DNA from: Marinovum algicola
GTDB taxonomy: Bacteria > Pseudomonadota > Alphaproteobacteria > Rhodobacterales > Rhodobacteraceae
NCBI RefSeq assembly: GCF_900109145.1
Contig: NZ_FNYY01000025.1
Span: 1-61,288, forward strand
Direction: 5' to 3'
Length of the DNA stretch: 61,288 bases
Position 1 is the stretch's first letter; every line of letters starts with the position of its first letter. Shown here piece by piece: positions 47,765 through 56,733 of this stretch. The translations under genes and the position numbers were made by a program. The notes beneath the pieces are model-generated. The model worked only from the letters and a program-made list of their open reading frames with translations. It searched no databases and was not told where the DNA came from.

Positions 47765-48982
47765 ATGGCACGGCTTGGCATAGATTTCGGAACCTCCAAC
47801 ACCGGCGCCGGCATCCTGCGGGATGGTCGCCCCGCCGCCCTGCCGCTCGAAGCGGGCGCGCAGACCCTGCCGACGGCGGTCTTTGTCGATTTCACCGACA
47901 AGCGCTTTGTCTATGGCGAGGCCGCGGCGCGGGCGATGATGGAGGGGCAGGACGGCCGCTTCATGCGTGGGTTGAAAAGCATCCTCGGCACGCCGCTGGC
48001 ACGCGAAAAACGGCGGTTTCTCAACGAGCGGATGACGCTGATCGAGGTGATCGGCCGGTTCCTGGCCGAGATTCGGTGCCGTTCGGAACGGATCACCGGT
48101 CAGAGCTTCGAGGCCGCGATCTCCGGCCGGCCGGTCAGGTTCCACTCCGAATCCGAGGACAAGGACGCCCAGGCGGAGATCGACCTGCGCGAAGCCTATG
48201 CGCTGGCGGGCTTTCGCGCGGTCGATTTCCTGCCCGAACCGGAAGCGGCGGCGCTGGCGGTGGCCGGCGAGGGCCGCATGCTGATCGTCGATATCGGCGG
48301 CGGCACCTCGGATTTCACCCTCTGCGAACGCGCGCGCGGCCAGACCCGGGTGATCGCCAGCCGCGGGCTGCGGCTCGGCGGCACCGATTTCGACCGCAGC
48401 CTGAGCCTCGCCCATGTCATGCCGCTGCTGGGCCACGGGGCCGAAATCGGCGCCGAGCTGGGCGCCAAGACCCATGCCGCCCCGCGCGCATTGTTCCACG
48501 ATCTGGCCAGCTGGGAAAAGATCGCCTTTGTCTATGATGCGGCACTGCTGCGCGAGGTGAAACGCTGGATCCGGCTGGCCCGCGACCCCGTGCTCTTCGA
48601 GCGACTGGCCGAGGTGCTCGAAATGCATCTGGGCCATGACATCGCCTATGCGGTCGAGGCAGGAAAAATCGCCGCCAATGACTCCGAGCGCGGCGAAATC
48701 GCGCTCGACGTGGTGCAACGCGGGCTACGGATCGATCTCTGGGGGGTGCAGTTGCAGCACGAACTCTCCTCCGCTGCCGCGCGCATTGGCGACATGGCGC
48801 TGGCGACGCTCAAGGACGGCGGTTGCCGGCCCGACCAGGTCGACATGGTGGTCTTTGTCGGCGGCTCCAGCCAGCTGTCCGGCGTCCGGCAGGCGCTGGC
48901 AAGGCGGCTGCCGGAGGCGCGGCAGGAAACCGCCGAGGTCTTTACCGCGGTGGTGCACGGCCTGGCCTTCGCGGCGCGGTAA
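47765..48982 (+). CDS. Hsp70-family protein, YegD-like
   Basis: This 405-aa protein contains the actin-like ATPase fold of Hsp70: phosphate 1 motif GIDFGTSNTGAG (about 5-16), phosphate 2 LIVDIGGGTSDFTL (about 174-187) and the adenosine motif VVFVGGSSQLSGVR (about 360-373). The substrate-binding domain and lid of DnaK are absent, as in E. coli YegD, whose function is unresolved. The ATG at 47765 has GGAGG upstream. No co-chaperone gene is adjacent. Confidence 0.9.
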   Translation: MARLGIDFGTSNTGAGILRDGRPAALPLEAGAQTLPTAVFVDFTDKRFVYGEAAARAMMEGQDGRFMRGLKSILGTPLAREKRRFLNERMTLIEVIGRFLAEIRCRSERITGQSFEAAISGRPVRFHSESEDKDAQAEIDLREAYALAGFRAVDFLPEPEAAALAVAGEGRMLIVDIGGGTSDFTLCERARGQTRVIASRGLRLGGTDFDRSLSLAHVMPLLGHGAEIGAELGAKTHAAPRALFHDLASWEKIAFVYDAALLREVKRWIRLARDPVLFERLAEVLEMHLGHDIAYAVEAGKIAANDSERGEIALDVVQRGLRIDLWGVQLQHELSSAAARIGDMALATLKDGGCRPDQVDMVVFVGGSSQLSGVRQALARRLPEARQETAEVFTAVVHGLAFAAR

Positions 48983-49032
48983 TCGCAGGACCGGGCGCCG
49001 GCGATCTTGCCTGCGCCGCCCGGTCTGCGTAC

Positions 49033-49956
49033 ATGCAGCCCATGTACACCGTTGCCGCGCTCTATCACTTCACCCGCTTCGAGGATCCCGCCGCCGTACA
49101 GGGCCCGCTCCGGATGCTCTGTCAAGATCAGGGCATCACCGGCACGCTCTTGCTGGCGCAGGAGGGGATCAACGGGACCATCGCGGGCCCGCGCGCCGGC
49201 ATCGACGCGGTGCTGGCGCATATCCGCGCCCTGCCCGGCTGCGCTGATCTCGCGCATAAGGAAAGCCGCGCCAGCGCCCCGCCCTTTGCCCGGATGAAGG
49301 TGCGGCTCAAGCGCGAGATCGTCACCATGGGCCAGCCCGACGTCGATCCGCGCGCCCGCACCGGCCATTACGTCGATCCCGCCGACTGGAACGAGTTGAT
49401 CCAGAGCCCGGATGTGGCGGTGATCGACACGCGCAACGATTACGAGGTCGCCATCGGCACCTTTGACGGCGCCATCGATCCCGGAACCGCCAGTTTCCGT
49501 GACTTTCCCAAGTGGTGGCAAGACAACAAGCACCGCTTTCACAACAAGAAGGTGGCAATGTTCTGCACCGGCGGCATCCGCTGCGAGAAATCCACCAATT
49601 ACCTGCTCGGCCAGGGGGTCGAGGATGTGTTCCACCTCAGGGGCGGCATCCTGAAATATCTCGAAGAGGTGCCCGAAGCGCAGAGCAGCTGGCAAGGCGA
49701 GTGTTTCGTCTTCGACGGCCGGGTCTCGGTGGGTCACGGTCTCAGGGAAGGCCCGCATCTGCTCTGCCATGCCTGCCGCCGCCCGATCCTTCCCCAAGAC
49801 CGCGCCCGCCCGGAGTACGAACACGGCGTGGCCTGCCACCATTGCGTGCGCGAGACCTCCGACGCCGACAAGACCCGCTTTCGCGAGCGCCAGAAACAGA
49901 TCGAACTGTCCCGCAAACGGGGCGAGAAACACCTCGGCGGCGATCACGGCGTCTGA
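49033..49956 (+). CDS. trhO: tRNA uridine-34 hydroxylase TrhO (YceA-type rhodanese)
   Basis: This 307-aa protein has an N-terminal acylphosphatase-like domain (ITGTLLLAQEGINGTIAG, about 35-52) and a rhodanese domain with the active-site Cys in AMFCTGGIRCEKST (about residue 179). A C-terminal Cys-rich segment (CHACRRPILP; ACHHC) probably binds zinc. Members hydroxylate U34 of tRNA using oxygen. The start is either 49033 (MQPMYTV) or 49042 (MYTV); the ribosome site is weak for both. Confidence 0.92.
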   Translation: MQPMYTVAALYHFTRFEDPAAVQGPLRMLCQDQGITGTLLLAQEGINGTIAGPRAGIDAVLAHIRALPGCADLAHKESRASAPPFARMKVRLKREIVTMGQPDVDPRARTGHYVDPADWNELIQSPDVAVIDTRNDYEVAIGTFDGAIDPGTASFRDFPKWWQDNKHRFHNKKVAMFCTGGIRCEKSTNYLLGQGVEDVFHLRGGILKYLEEVPEAQSSWQGECFVFDGRVSVGHGLREGPHLLCHACRRPILPQDRARPEYEHGVACHHCVRETSDADKTRFRERQKQIELSRKRGEKHLGGDHGV

Positions 49957-50023
49957 TCCTTTTTCTGTTGGCAGATACCGCGGGTGAATCGCCGCGCGCG
50001 GCGATGGGACAGCGCCCCCGTCC

Positions 50024-50062
50024 TTGCCATCCACCAAACGAACGGTCATATTCGCATATGAC
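50024..50062 (+). promoter_or_regulatory. Candidate promoter with operator palindrome before the MBL gene pair
   Basis: TTGCCA (50024-50029) and CATATT (50047-50052) lie 17 nt apart. Overlapping the -10 is the perfect palindrome GTCATATTCGCATATGAC (50045-50062; arms of 7 bp around TCGC). Its minus-strand core ATATGCGAATATGA matches the core in front of soxB at 12 of 14 positions, so the genes are probably under the same repressor. Confidence 0.6.
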
Positions 50063-50085
50063 ATTATGTTTGGGAGGACGTCGTC

Positions 50086-50988
50086 ATGGCACTCACCCGC
50101 AGAGAGATGCTGGCCGGTCTCGGCGCCGGTCTGGCCCTGGCCGGCCCGGTCTGGTCGGGCACCACCCTTGGCGCAATGCGGATCGACACGCTCAGCGATG
50201 GCAACCTGGCGCTGCCCGGCGATTTCATCTTCGGCCCGATGCCGCAACAGGCGCTGACGCCGATCCTGCGCAAATACGATCTCGATCGCGACAGCCTGAC
50301 GCCGGGCTGCAACCTGACGCTGCTGCGCGATGACGAGAGAACCGTGCTCTTCGACGCTGGCGCCGGTCCGGATTTCCAGCCCTCGGCCGGCAAGCTGCAA
50401 GCTGCCTTTGATGCCCTCGGCCTGTCGCCGGACGACATCACCCATGTCGTGGTTACCCATGGCCACCCAGACCACATCTGGGGGCTGCTCGACGATTTCG
50501 GCGATCCGCTGTTTGCCGAGGCCACCCATCTGATCGGCGCGACCGAGCTGGATTACTGGCTGGACGACACCACCGTCGACACCATCGGCCCGGCGCGGCA
50601 GGCCTTTGCCGTCGGCGCGAAACGGCGGCTCGAGGCCCTGGGTGACCGGATCACCACCTTCACCGATGGCGCCGAAATCCTGCCCGGCGTTTTGGCCCAT
50701 GCCAGCTTCGGCCACACCCCGGGCCATATGTCCTTCGAGCTGCGCAGCGGCACTGACGCGATGATGGTCGTCGGAGATGCCATCGGCAATCACCATGTCG
50801 CCTTCGAACGACCGAGCTGGCCCTCCGGCTCGGACCAGGACGTTGACACCGCCGCCGCCACCCGCCTGCGCCTGCTCGATCGGCTTTCCACCGAGCAGAT
50901 GCGGCTGATCGGCTTTCACCTGCCCGGCGGGCTCGGCCGGGCCGAGGCCCATGGCGACGGCTATGTCTTCCTGCCGGAGGCGACGTGA
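50086..50988 (+). CDS. Exported metallo-beta-lactamase-fold hydrolase, Sox-associated
   Basis: This 300-aa protein has a Tat-like N-terminus (MALTRREMLAGLGAGLALAG) and an intact MBL zinc motif THGHPDHIWG (about residues 125-134), further metal ligands in ASFGHTPGHMSFEL and MVVGDAIGNHH, and a late His near residue 283. It is probably periplasmic. MBL-fold genes (soxG/soxH) accompany sox clusters in Paracoccus, and this position suggests such a role, perhaps in sulfur-compound or persulfide hydrolysis. GGGAGGA precedes the ATG. The next gene starts on its stop codon. Confidence 0.88.
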   Translation: MALTRREMLAGLGAGLALAGPVWSGTTLGAMRIDTLSDGNLALPGDFIFGPMPQQALTPILRKYDLDRDSLTPGCNLTLLRDDERTVLFDAGAGPDFQPSAGKLQAAFDALGLSPDDITHVVVTHGHPDHIWGLLDDFGDPLFAEATHLIGATELDYWLDDTTVDTIGPARQAFAVGAKRRLEALGDRITTFTDGAEILPGVLAHASFGHTPGHMSFELRSGTDAMMVVGDAIGNHHVAFERPSWPSGSDQDVDTAAATRLRLLDRLSTEQMRLIGFHLPGGLGRAEAHGDGYVFLPEAT

Positions 50989-51929
50989 TGCGGATCGCCC
51001 TGGCCTTGGCCCTGCTCGCCGCGCCCGCCCTTGCCAACGAGGAGATCGCCGATCAATACCCCGGCTCGCTGCTCTATTCCAAACCGGTCGAGTTCATTCC
51101 CGGGGTCTGGTCCGCCATCGGCGCCACCGCCCCACCGACCTATGAAAACGCCGGCCACAACAACAATCTGAGCTTTATCGTCACCGGCGCGGGGGTGGTC
51201 GTCATCAACAGCGGCGCGGCGCACCAGCTGGCTCGGGCGCTGCATGACGAGATCAGGAAAGTGACCAACCAGCCGGTCATCGCGGTCTTCAACGAGAACG
51301 GCCAGGGGCATGCGGCGCTGGGCAATTCCTACTGGGCGGCGCAGGGCGTGCCGATCATTGCCCACGAAGATGCGGCGCGGGAGCTGGAGCACTCCGGCGG
51401 CCAGATCCTGAGCGGCATGATGCGCTACAACCGCGACCGCGGCGAGGGGACGGAGATCACCCTGCCGACCGAGACCTTCGCCGAGACATACATCCTCGAA
51501 AAAGGCGATTTCCGCATCGAAGCGCGCTATCTCGGCCCGGCCCACAGCCCCGGCGACATCGTGATCTGGCTGCCCGAGCAATCGCTGGTGATCTCGGGCG
51601 ATATGGCGTTTCACGAACGCCTGCTGCCGATCTTCGAACATACGATCACCGCCGATTGGCTGGACACCTGGGACAGGGCGTTTGAACCGCTGGGCGCGAC
51701 CTATGTGATCCCCGGCCACGGCCATCCCACCAACATGGCTCAGGTGCGGCGCTACACGCGCGACTACTTGGAATTCCTGCGCGGGCAGATCGGCGCCCAT
51801 ATCGACGCCGGCGGCGGGCTGGCCGAGGCTTATTACGTCGACCAGTCGCCCTTTGCCCATCTCGACACCTTCGAAGAACTGGCGACCAAGAACGCCGGCC
51901 GGGTCTACGAGCAGATGGAGTGGGAGTGA
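50988..51929 (+). CDS. Periplasmic MBL-fold protein with degenerate HxHxDH motif, SoxH-like
   Basis: This 313-aa exported protein (signal MRIALALALLAAPALA) has the MBL fold of quinoprotein-relay/SoxH-type hydrolases: NNNLSFIVTGAGVVVINSG near residue 50, YLGPAHSPGDIVIWLPEQSL near residue 181, and IPGHGHPTN near residue 238. The expected HxHxDH site reads FNENGQGHAALGN, so several zinc ligands are missing while the later His and Asp residues remain. The ATG overlaps the previous stop (TGATG). It forms an operon with the intact MBL gene upstream and converges on the sox genes. Confidence 0.85.
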   Translation: MRIALALALLAAPALANEEIADQYPGSLLYSKPVEFIPGVWSAIGATAPPTYENAGHNNNLSFIVTGAGVVVINSGAAHQLARALHDEIRKVTNQPVIAVFNENGQGHAALGNSYWAAQGVPIIAHEDAARELEHSGGQILSGMMRYNRDRGEGTEITLPTETFAETYILEKGDFRIEARYLGPAHSPGDIVIWLPEQSLVISGDMAFHERLLPIFEHTITADWLDTWDRAFEPLGATYVIPGHGHPTNMAQVRRYTRDYLEFLRGQIGAHIDAGGGLAEAYYVDQSPFAHLDTFEELATKNAGRVYEQMEWE

Positions 51930-51935
51930 GCCGGC

Positions 51936-52367
51936 TCAGAACGCCAGCGCTTCTGCGACGATCTCGCCCAGAAGCGTCTCGACCGCGTCCATCGGGCCGG
52001 CGGGATAGCTGCGATAGCCGATCTCGACCTTGCCGGCGCGGTCGGTGACAAAGACGCTGTAGGGACAATAGGCGATATTGGCGGGATCGGCCTCCATCAC
52101 CTGCCGCGAGACCTGCGCCGAACAGAACAGAAAGGCATCCGCCGCATCAAACAGCGGCGCGCCGCCCACGTCCTGACGGGTGCGCGCCAGCATCTCGCCG
52201 ATGTGGCTGCGGTAATCCACCACCAACCCCTGATTGACGATGGCGTTTTCGACGCTGAACAGCGCATCCTCGTAGCTGCCGTCATAGACATGGGTGATCA
52301 CTGGCGCTTCGGCCATGGCGGCGCCGGCCAGGCTGGCGGCAAAGGCCAGCGGAATCAGGCGGATCAT
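51936..52367 (-). CDS. DUF302 domain protein, exported
   Basis: This 143-aa protein has a signal peptide (MIRLIPLAFAASLAGAAMA) and a DUF302-like body (VYDGSYEDALFSVENAIVNQ, then the GEMLARTRQDVGG helix, then FCSAQVSRQVMEADP and IAYCPYSVFVTD). The family is small and of unknown function, often found beside sulfur or metal genes. Two Cys residues near 87 and 106 may be functional. It is the last gene of the leftward sox transcript, 60 nt behind soxF. The ATG at 52367 is preferred over a TTG at 52385 that overlaps the GAGGAG ribosome site. Confidence 0.8.
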   Translation of the reverse strand: MIRLIPLAFAASLAGAAMAEAPVITHVYDGSYEDALFSVENAIVNQGLVVDYRSHIGEMLARTRQDVGGAPLFDAADAFLFCSAQVSRQVMEADPANIAYCPYSVFVTDRAGKVEIGYRSYPAGPMDAVETLLGEIVAEALAF

Positions 52368-52427
52368 CTGTAGTGCTCTCCTCAAAGTCGGGCCCCGCCC
52401 CGGGGCAGAGCCCGCCCCGGTCCGGTT

Positions 52428-53693
52428 TCAGCCGAACATGTCACTGGTGATCGCGTCATACCAGCCGAGACTTTCCTCGTAGGTCGCCTTGCGCGTCGCC
52501 GCGTCTTCACCGGTCTGGCTGACAAAGCCGTCGATCCGGGCGATCTTTTCTTCGGTCGCCTCATAGGTGGCGCCGACCTTGACGCCATCGTCCGCATCGA
52601 TCAGCGACCAGCAGGTATTGGAGAACCGCGCCGGAAAGACGCGGCTTCCGGTCAGCGCGCCGCGCACCGCATTGGCACAGACCTTGGCCTGCGAATTGGC
52701 GGAAAAGCCCGATTTCGGCATGTCGCCCTGCGCCGCCGAATCGCCCAGAACGTGGATCTCGGGATCGACCTTGGACGACATGTCGACGGCATTCACCGGC
52801 GCCCAGTTGCCCTCGGTCACCCCCGCCAGATCGGCGATATGGCCGGCCTTCTGCGCCGGGATCACGTTGCAGGCCGCCGCCTCGATCACTTCGCCATCGA
52901 TGTCCACCGTCATCTCGGCCGGGTTCACGGTGACATTCTCGCCGCCGAAATCCGGGCCGATGCGGGTGATCATGCCCGGGTAATGCGCCTCCCAGCCGGC
53001 CTCGAACAGCCCCTGCTTGGAGAAATTGGCCTTGGAATCGGCGATGATGATCTTGGCGGTCGGATTGCTCTGCTTGAGCACATGCGCCACCATCGACACC
53101 CGCTCATAGGGCCCCGGCGGGCAGCGGTAGGGGTTGGGCGGCGCGACCATCACGAAGGTTCCGCCTTCGGGCATCGCAAGGATCTGCGCCTTCAGCAGCT
53201 CGGTCTGAGAGCCGCCCTTGTAGGCATGCGGCATGGCATTCTGCGACGTGAGGTCCCAGCCGGCCACCGAGCCCGCGACGAAATCGATGCCCGGCGAGAG
53301 GATCAGCCGGTCATACGGCACCCGGCCGCCGCCGGCGAGCGCGACGGATTTGGCGGCGCGGTCCACCCCGGTGGCCCAGTCGTGCACCACGTTGATCCCA
53401 TAGTCGCTGGCCAGGGTGCCATAGGAATGCGCGATGCTCTCGATCGTCCGAAAGCCGCCGATGTAGAGATTGGAGAAAAAGCAGGTGTAATAGCTTCGCG
53501 ATGGCTCGATCAGCGTGACGTCGATCTCGCCGGCGCTGTCCTTGGCGATGTAACGTGCCGCCGTGGCGCCGCCGGCGCCGCCGCCCACGACGACAACCCG
53601 AGGCTTGCCATGGCTCCCCGCCCGCACCATCGGCGCGCGAAGCGTCGCGGCCGCCGCGGCGGTGCCGATAAAGGCCCGTCTGTTGAATGACAT
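52428..53693 (-). CDS. soxF: Flavocytochrome c sulfide dehydrogenase flavoprotein SoxF
   Basis: This 421-aa periplasmic flavoprotein oxidises sulfide with SoxE as electron acceptor. A Tat signal (SFNRRAFIGTAAAAATLRA) is followed by a FAD Rossmann motif VVVVGGGAGGATAARYIAKD (about 33-52). The Cys that carries covalent FAD in FccB is conserved in YYTCFFSN (C71). The C-terminal FCSD-type domain includes NTCWSLIDADDGVKVGATYE. It is preceded by GGGAGGAG and lies 30 nt behind soxE. Confidence 0.94.
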   Translation of the reverse strand: MSFNRRAFIGTAAAAATLRAPMVRAGSHGKPRVVVVGGGAGGATAARYIAKDSAGEIDVTLIEPSRSYYTCFFSNLYIGGFRTIESIAHSYGTLASDYGINVVHDWATGVDRAAKSVALAGGGRVPYDRLILSPGIDFVAGSVAGWDLTSQNAMPHAYKGGSQTELLKAQILAMPEGGTFVMVAPPNPYRCPPGPYERVSMVAHVLKQSNPTAKIIIADSKANFSKQGLFEAGWEAHYPGMITRIGPDFGGENVTVNPAEMTVDIDGEVIEAAACNVIPAQKAGHIADLAGVTEGNWAPVNAVDMSSKVDPEIHVLGDSAAQGDMPKSGFSANSQAKVCANAVRGALTGSRVFPARFSNTCWSLIDADDGVKVGATYEATEEKIARIDGFVSQTGEDAATRKATYEESLGWYDAITSDMFG

Positions 53694-53723
53694 GTCCGTC
53701 TCCTCCCATAAAGCAGGGCCGCC

Positions 53724-54068
53724 CTATGGTGCGAGCGTCCCGAAATATGCGGCCAGCGCCGCAATCTCCTCGTCGGACAGGCGCCCGGCGATCATCTGCA
53801 TGGCGGGATGGGATCTCTGGCCCGATTTATAGCCGTGCAGGGCGACGACGAAGGCCTCTTGCGGCCATCCGACGATCGCGGGAATGGCGTCGCTGCCAGA
53901 GGCCTGATGGCAGGTGGTGCATTCCGATGACAGGTATTCACCATACTCCGGGTCGCCCTCGATGGCGAGGATTTCGCCGATCTCCGTCTCCTCTTCGGCC
54001 GTCACCGCCGCCGCCCACCCGAGACAGAGCGCCAGGGCGACGGTCAGCGGGCGGGGGGCGACGGGCAT
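53724..54068 (-). CDS. soxE: Monoheme cytochrome c SoxE (flavocytochrome c subunit)
   Basis: This 114-aa periplasmic cytochrome has a signal peptide (ending AAAVTA), one heme site C50-TTC-H54 and a likely Met ligand in HPAMQMIAGRL. It should take electrons from SoxF. It is a single-heme form, shorter than the diheme SoxE predicted in Paracoccus. It starts four bases after the soxD stop with GAGGAG in front. Confidence 0.88.
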   Translation of the reverse strand: MPVAPRPLTVALALCLGWAAAVTAEEETEIGEILAIEGDPEYGEYLSSECTTCHQASGSDAIPAIVGWPQEAFVVALHGYKSGQRSHPAMQMIAGRLSDEEIAALAAYFGTLAP

Positions 54069-54072
54069 GACT

Positions 54073-55356
54073 TCACTCCTCGGCGAAGGATTTCAGGTAT
54101 TCGACCACCGCAGCCTGATCCGCCTCCTTGCGCAGGCCCGAGAAGGACATCTTGGTGCCTTGCAGATAGTCGCGCGGTTTGGCCAGAAAGGCTTTGAGGT
54201 CTTCCTCTGTCCATATCAGACCATCTTCGCCGGCCTGCTTCAACGCTTTCGAATACGAGAATCCGTCGATCGCGCCGGCCGGATGGCCGACAATGCCGTT
54301 CAGCGCGGGGCCGGTGCGGTTCTTGGCCCCTTCGCCGACCTGATGGCAGGACTTGCACTTCCGGAACACCCGTTCACCGGCCGCCACCAGTTCGGCATCA
54401 AGCGCGGCCGGCACCACGGCTTCGGCCTCTTCGACGGCTTCGGTCTCTTCGACCGTGGCCTTTTCGACCGCAGGCGGGTCTTCGGCCGCCCCGGCCTGAT
54501 CCGGCGTCACGTCCAGAACGGTGGCGCGCATGGTGATTTCGACGCTGTCCTTGCAGTTCTCCATGCAGGGCTCGGCCCGCCATTGCGCATATTCCGCCTC
54601 GGCCCGGTCATCGACGATGAAGCCCGCGGCGTTGGGCATCTCGACTTCGAGGAAGTTCTCGTGGCTGAGGGTGAAATCCTCGTCAACGATATCGTTGGAA
54701 TAGAGGATATAGGCGGTGATCGCATAGACCTCGTCATCGCTCAATGTCTGCGCCGCGCCAAAGGGCATGGAGCGGTGGACATAATCCCAGACCGTCGAGA
54801 GATAGGGCCAATAGCTGCCCACGGTCTTGACCGGGTCTTTCCGGTCCAGCGTGTCCCAGCCGCCGGCCAGCGTCGGCCAGTTGCCGACGCCCTCGGCAAA
54901 ATCGCCATGACAGGCGGCGCATTGCTCGGCAAAGACCTCTTCGCCGGTCCAGACATCGCCGGAACCTTCGGGCAAGCCGGTGCCATCGGGCAGGATATCG
55001 ACGTCCCAGGCGGCGATTTCCGCTTCCAATGCCGGGCGGCCGAGGCCGAGGCGGCTGTCTGTCAGGCCCTGGGCCGCTGCCATCTTCATCACCGGGGCCT
55101 CTGGCGCGCTGGCGGCGGCCCCGGCCTGCGGCACGTCCGCCGGCTCTGCCAGCCCGGCTTGCTCGGCCACTTCGGTCGCGGCCGGGATCACCTCGGCCGC
55201 CGGGGCGCCGCCACCGGGGATTTGAAAGGCGATCGTGGGCGCCGTGGCGGGCATCGGGGTGACAAAGCGGTCGGCCAGGGTGATGGCCAGACCGGCGGTC
55301 GCGGCAATGCCCGCGCCCGCGCCGACAAACAGAGCGGCTTTAGGAAACTTCGACAT
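54073..55356 (-). CDS. soxD: SoxD, diheme cytochrome c of sulfane dehydrogenase
   Basis: This 427-aa partner of SoxC in SoxCD removes six electrons from the SoxY-bound sulfane. A membrane-spanning or signal segment is at residues 7-30 (AALFVGAGAGIAATAGLAIT). It is followed by an Ala/Pro-rich linker, the first cytochrome domain with C146-AAC-H150, an acidic linker (about 290-320) and the second cytochrome domain with C334-KSC-H338. The ATG at 55356 lies inside the end of soxC, a 17-base overlap. Confidence 0.94.
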   Translation of the reverse strand: MSKFPKAALFVGAGAGIAATAGLAITLADRFVTPMPATAPTIAFQIPGGGAPAAEVIPAATEVAEQAGLAEPADVPQAGAAASAPEAPVMKMAAAQGLTDSRLGLGRPALEAEIAAWDVDILPDGTGLPEGSGDVWTGEEVFAEQCAACHGDFAEGVGNWPTLAGGWDTLDRKDPVKTVGSYWPYLSTVWDYVHRSMPFGAAQTLSDDEVYAITAYILYSNDIVDEDFTLSHENFLEVEMPNAAGFIVDDRAEAEYAQWRAEPCMENCKDSVEITMRATVLDVTPDQAGAAEDPPAVEKATVEETEAVEEAEAVVPAALDAELVAAGERVFRKCKSCHQVGEGAKNRTGPALNGIVGHPAGAIDGFSYSKALKQAGEDGLIWTEEDLKAFLAKPRDYLQGTKMSFSGLRKEADQAAVVEYLKSFAEE

Positions 55357-56608
55357 TTTCGGCCACCCCGTTGGATTTGACATGCCAGGTCTGAATGCAG
55401 TTGTTGTGATAGATCGAATTTTCGCCGCGCACGTCGCGCAGCTGGGACTTGGTCGGCTGGACATAGCCGGTCTCGTCCATCGCGCGGGCCTGCAACAGCA
55501 TCTCGCCACCGTCCCAGTCGGTATCGAGATAGAAGCGCACCAGCGCCTTGTTTCCGCCCTCCTGCGAAAGCCGTGCGGTCTCCCAGCTCTTGCCGCCGTC
55601 CCGGGAGACGTCGACGCGGGTGATCCGCCCGTGCCCCGTCCAGGCCATGCCAGTGACAACCAGCGGCCCGGGTCCGTGAGTGATGGGCATTTGCGGCGAG
55701 GGCGAGGTGATGACCGACTTGGCGTCCATCACCCATGTCCATTTGCGGCTGGTCCCGTCGGCCAGCGTGTCGGTGTATTTCGAGGTTTCTTCGCGGCTTT
55801 CGACCGGCTGATCGAGCACCTCGATCCGGCGCAGCCACTTGATCCACATGTTGCCTTCCCAGCCCGGCACCACCAGGCGCACCGGGTAGCCATGCTCCTT
55901 GCGCAGCGCTTCGCCATTGGCCTTGAACGCCACCAGAACGTCATCCAGCGCCTTCTCCAGCGGGATCGAGCGGCCGTTCGACGAGGCATCGGCGCCTTCG
56001 ACATAGACCCATTTGCCCGCCGTCTCGCCCGACAGCCCGGCCTCGTTCAGCAGGCTGCGCAGCGGCACGCCGGTGTATTCCATGTTGTGAATCATGCCAT
56101 GGGTGAACTGCGCGCCATTGAGCTGCGCGCCGGCCCATTCCATGCCGGTGTTGGCGGCGCATTCGCAGAAATAGACGTGGTTCTCGCGCGGAAAGCGCTC
56201 GAGATCGGCATAGGTGAAGACCAGCGGCCGATCGACCAGCCCGTTGATCATCAGGCGGTAATCCTCCTTTTTCAGCTCGATGGCGCCCGAGTGATGCCGT
56301 TCGAAGGCGCAGCCCTGCGGCGTGATCGTGCCGTCGAGCGCGTGGATCGGGGTGAAATTGATCGAGCTGATCGTATCGGCGGTGAGCCATTCGACATTGC
56401 GGCGGATCACGTCGCTCTCGAATTCGATGGGCAGGCCATAAGGCACCTCGTCGACGCCCTGGCCGAGCCCGGACGCCCAGTCCTGTACTTCGGTGATCAG
56501 CGGATCGGGGGTGGCGGCGCGGGCGGCCCCGGCGGTGACGGCACCGGCGGCGGCGGCCACGCTGCCGCGCAGGAAGGCACGGCGGGATGATTTCAGGATG
56601 TCAGACAT
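55340..56608 (-). CDS. soxC: SoxC, molybdenum sulfane dehydrogenase
   Basis: This 422-aa sulfite-oxidase-family molybdoprotein of SoxCD has a Tat signal (SSRRAFLRGSVAAAAGAV). The molybdenum-coordinating Cys is in YFCECAANTGMEW (C150 by alignment with CAGN). The C-terminal dimerisation domain contains VITSPSPQMPITHGPGPLVV. SoxCD allows full oxidation of thiosulfate to sulfate without stored sulfur. GGGAGAAGGG precedes the ATG. Confidence 0.95.
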   Translation of the reverse strand: MSDILKSSRRAFLRGSVAAAAGAVTAGAARAATPDPLITEVQDWASGLGQGVDEVPYGLPIEFESDVIRRNVEWLTADTISSINFTPIHALDGTITPQGCAFERHHSGAIELKKEDYRLMINGLVDRPLVFTYADLERFPRENHVYFCECAANTGMEWAGAQLNGAQFTHGMIHNMEYTGVPLRSLLNEAGLSGETAGKWVYVEGADASSNGRSIPLEKALDDVLVAFKANGEALRKEHGYPVRLVVPGWEGNMWIKWLRRIEVLDQPVESREETSKYTDTLADGTSRKWTWVMDAKSVITSPSPQMPITHGPGPLVVTGMAWTGHGRITRVDVSRDGGKSWETARLSQEGGNKALVRFYLDTDWDGGEMLLQARAMDETGYVQPTKSQLRDVRGENSIYHNNCIQTWHVKSNGVAENVEVS

Positions 56609-56733
56609 ATGGCCCTTCTCCCTTGGTTGCGGTTTGCCGCTTGGACGGCGCGATTGGAAAACGCACTGCCCGAGGGCAGTACGGCATGTTCTGTGCGCCC
56701 GGGGTCGGGCGGTCAGGCAGGTCTTCTGTGCCT

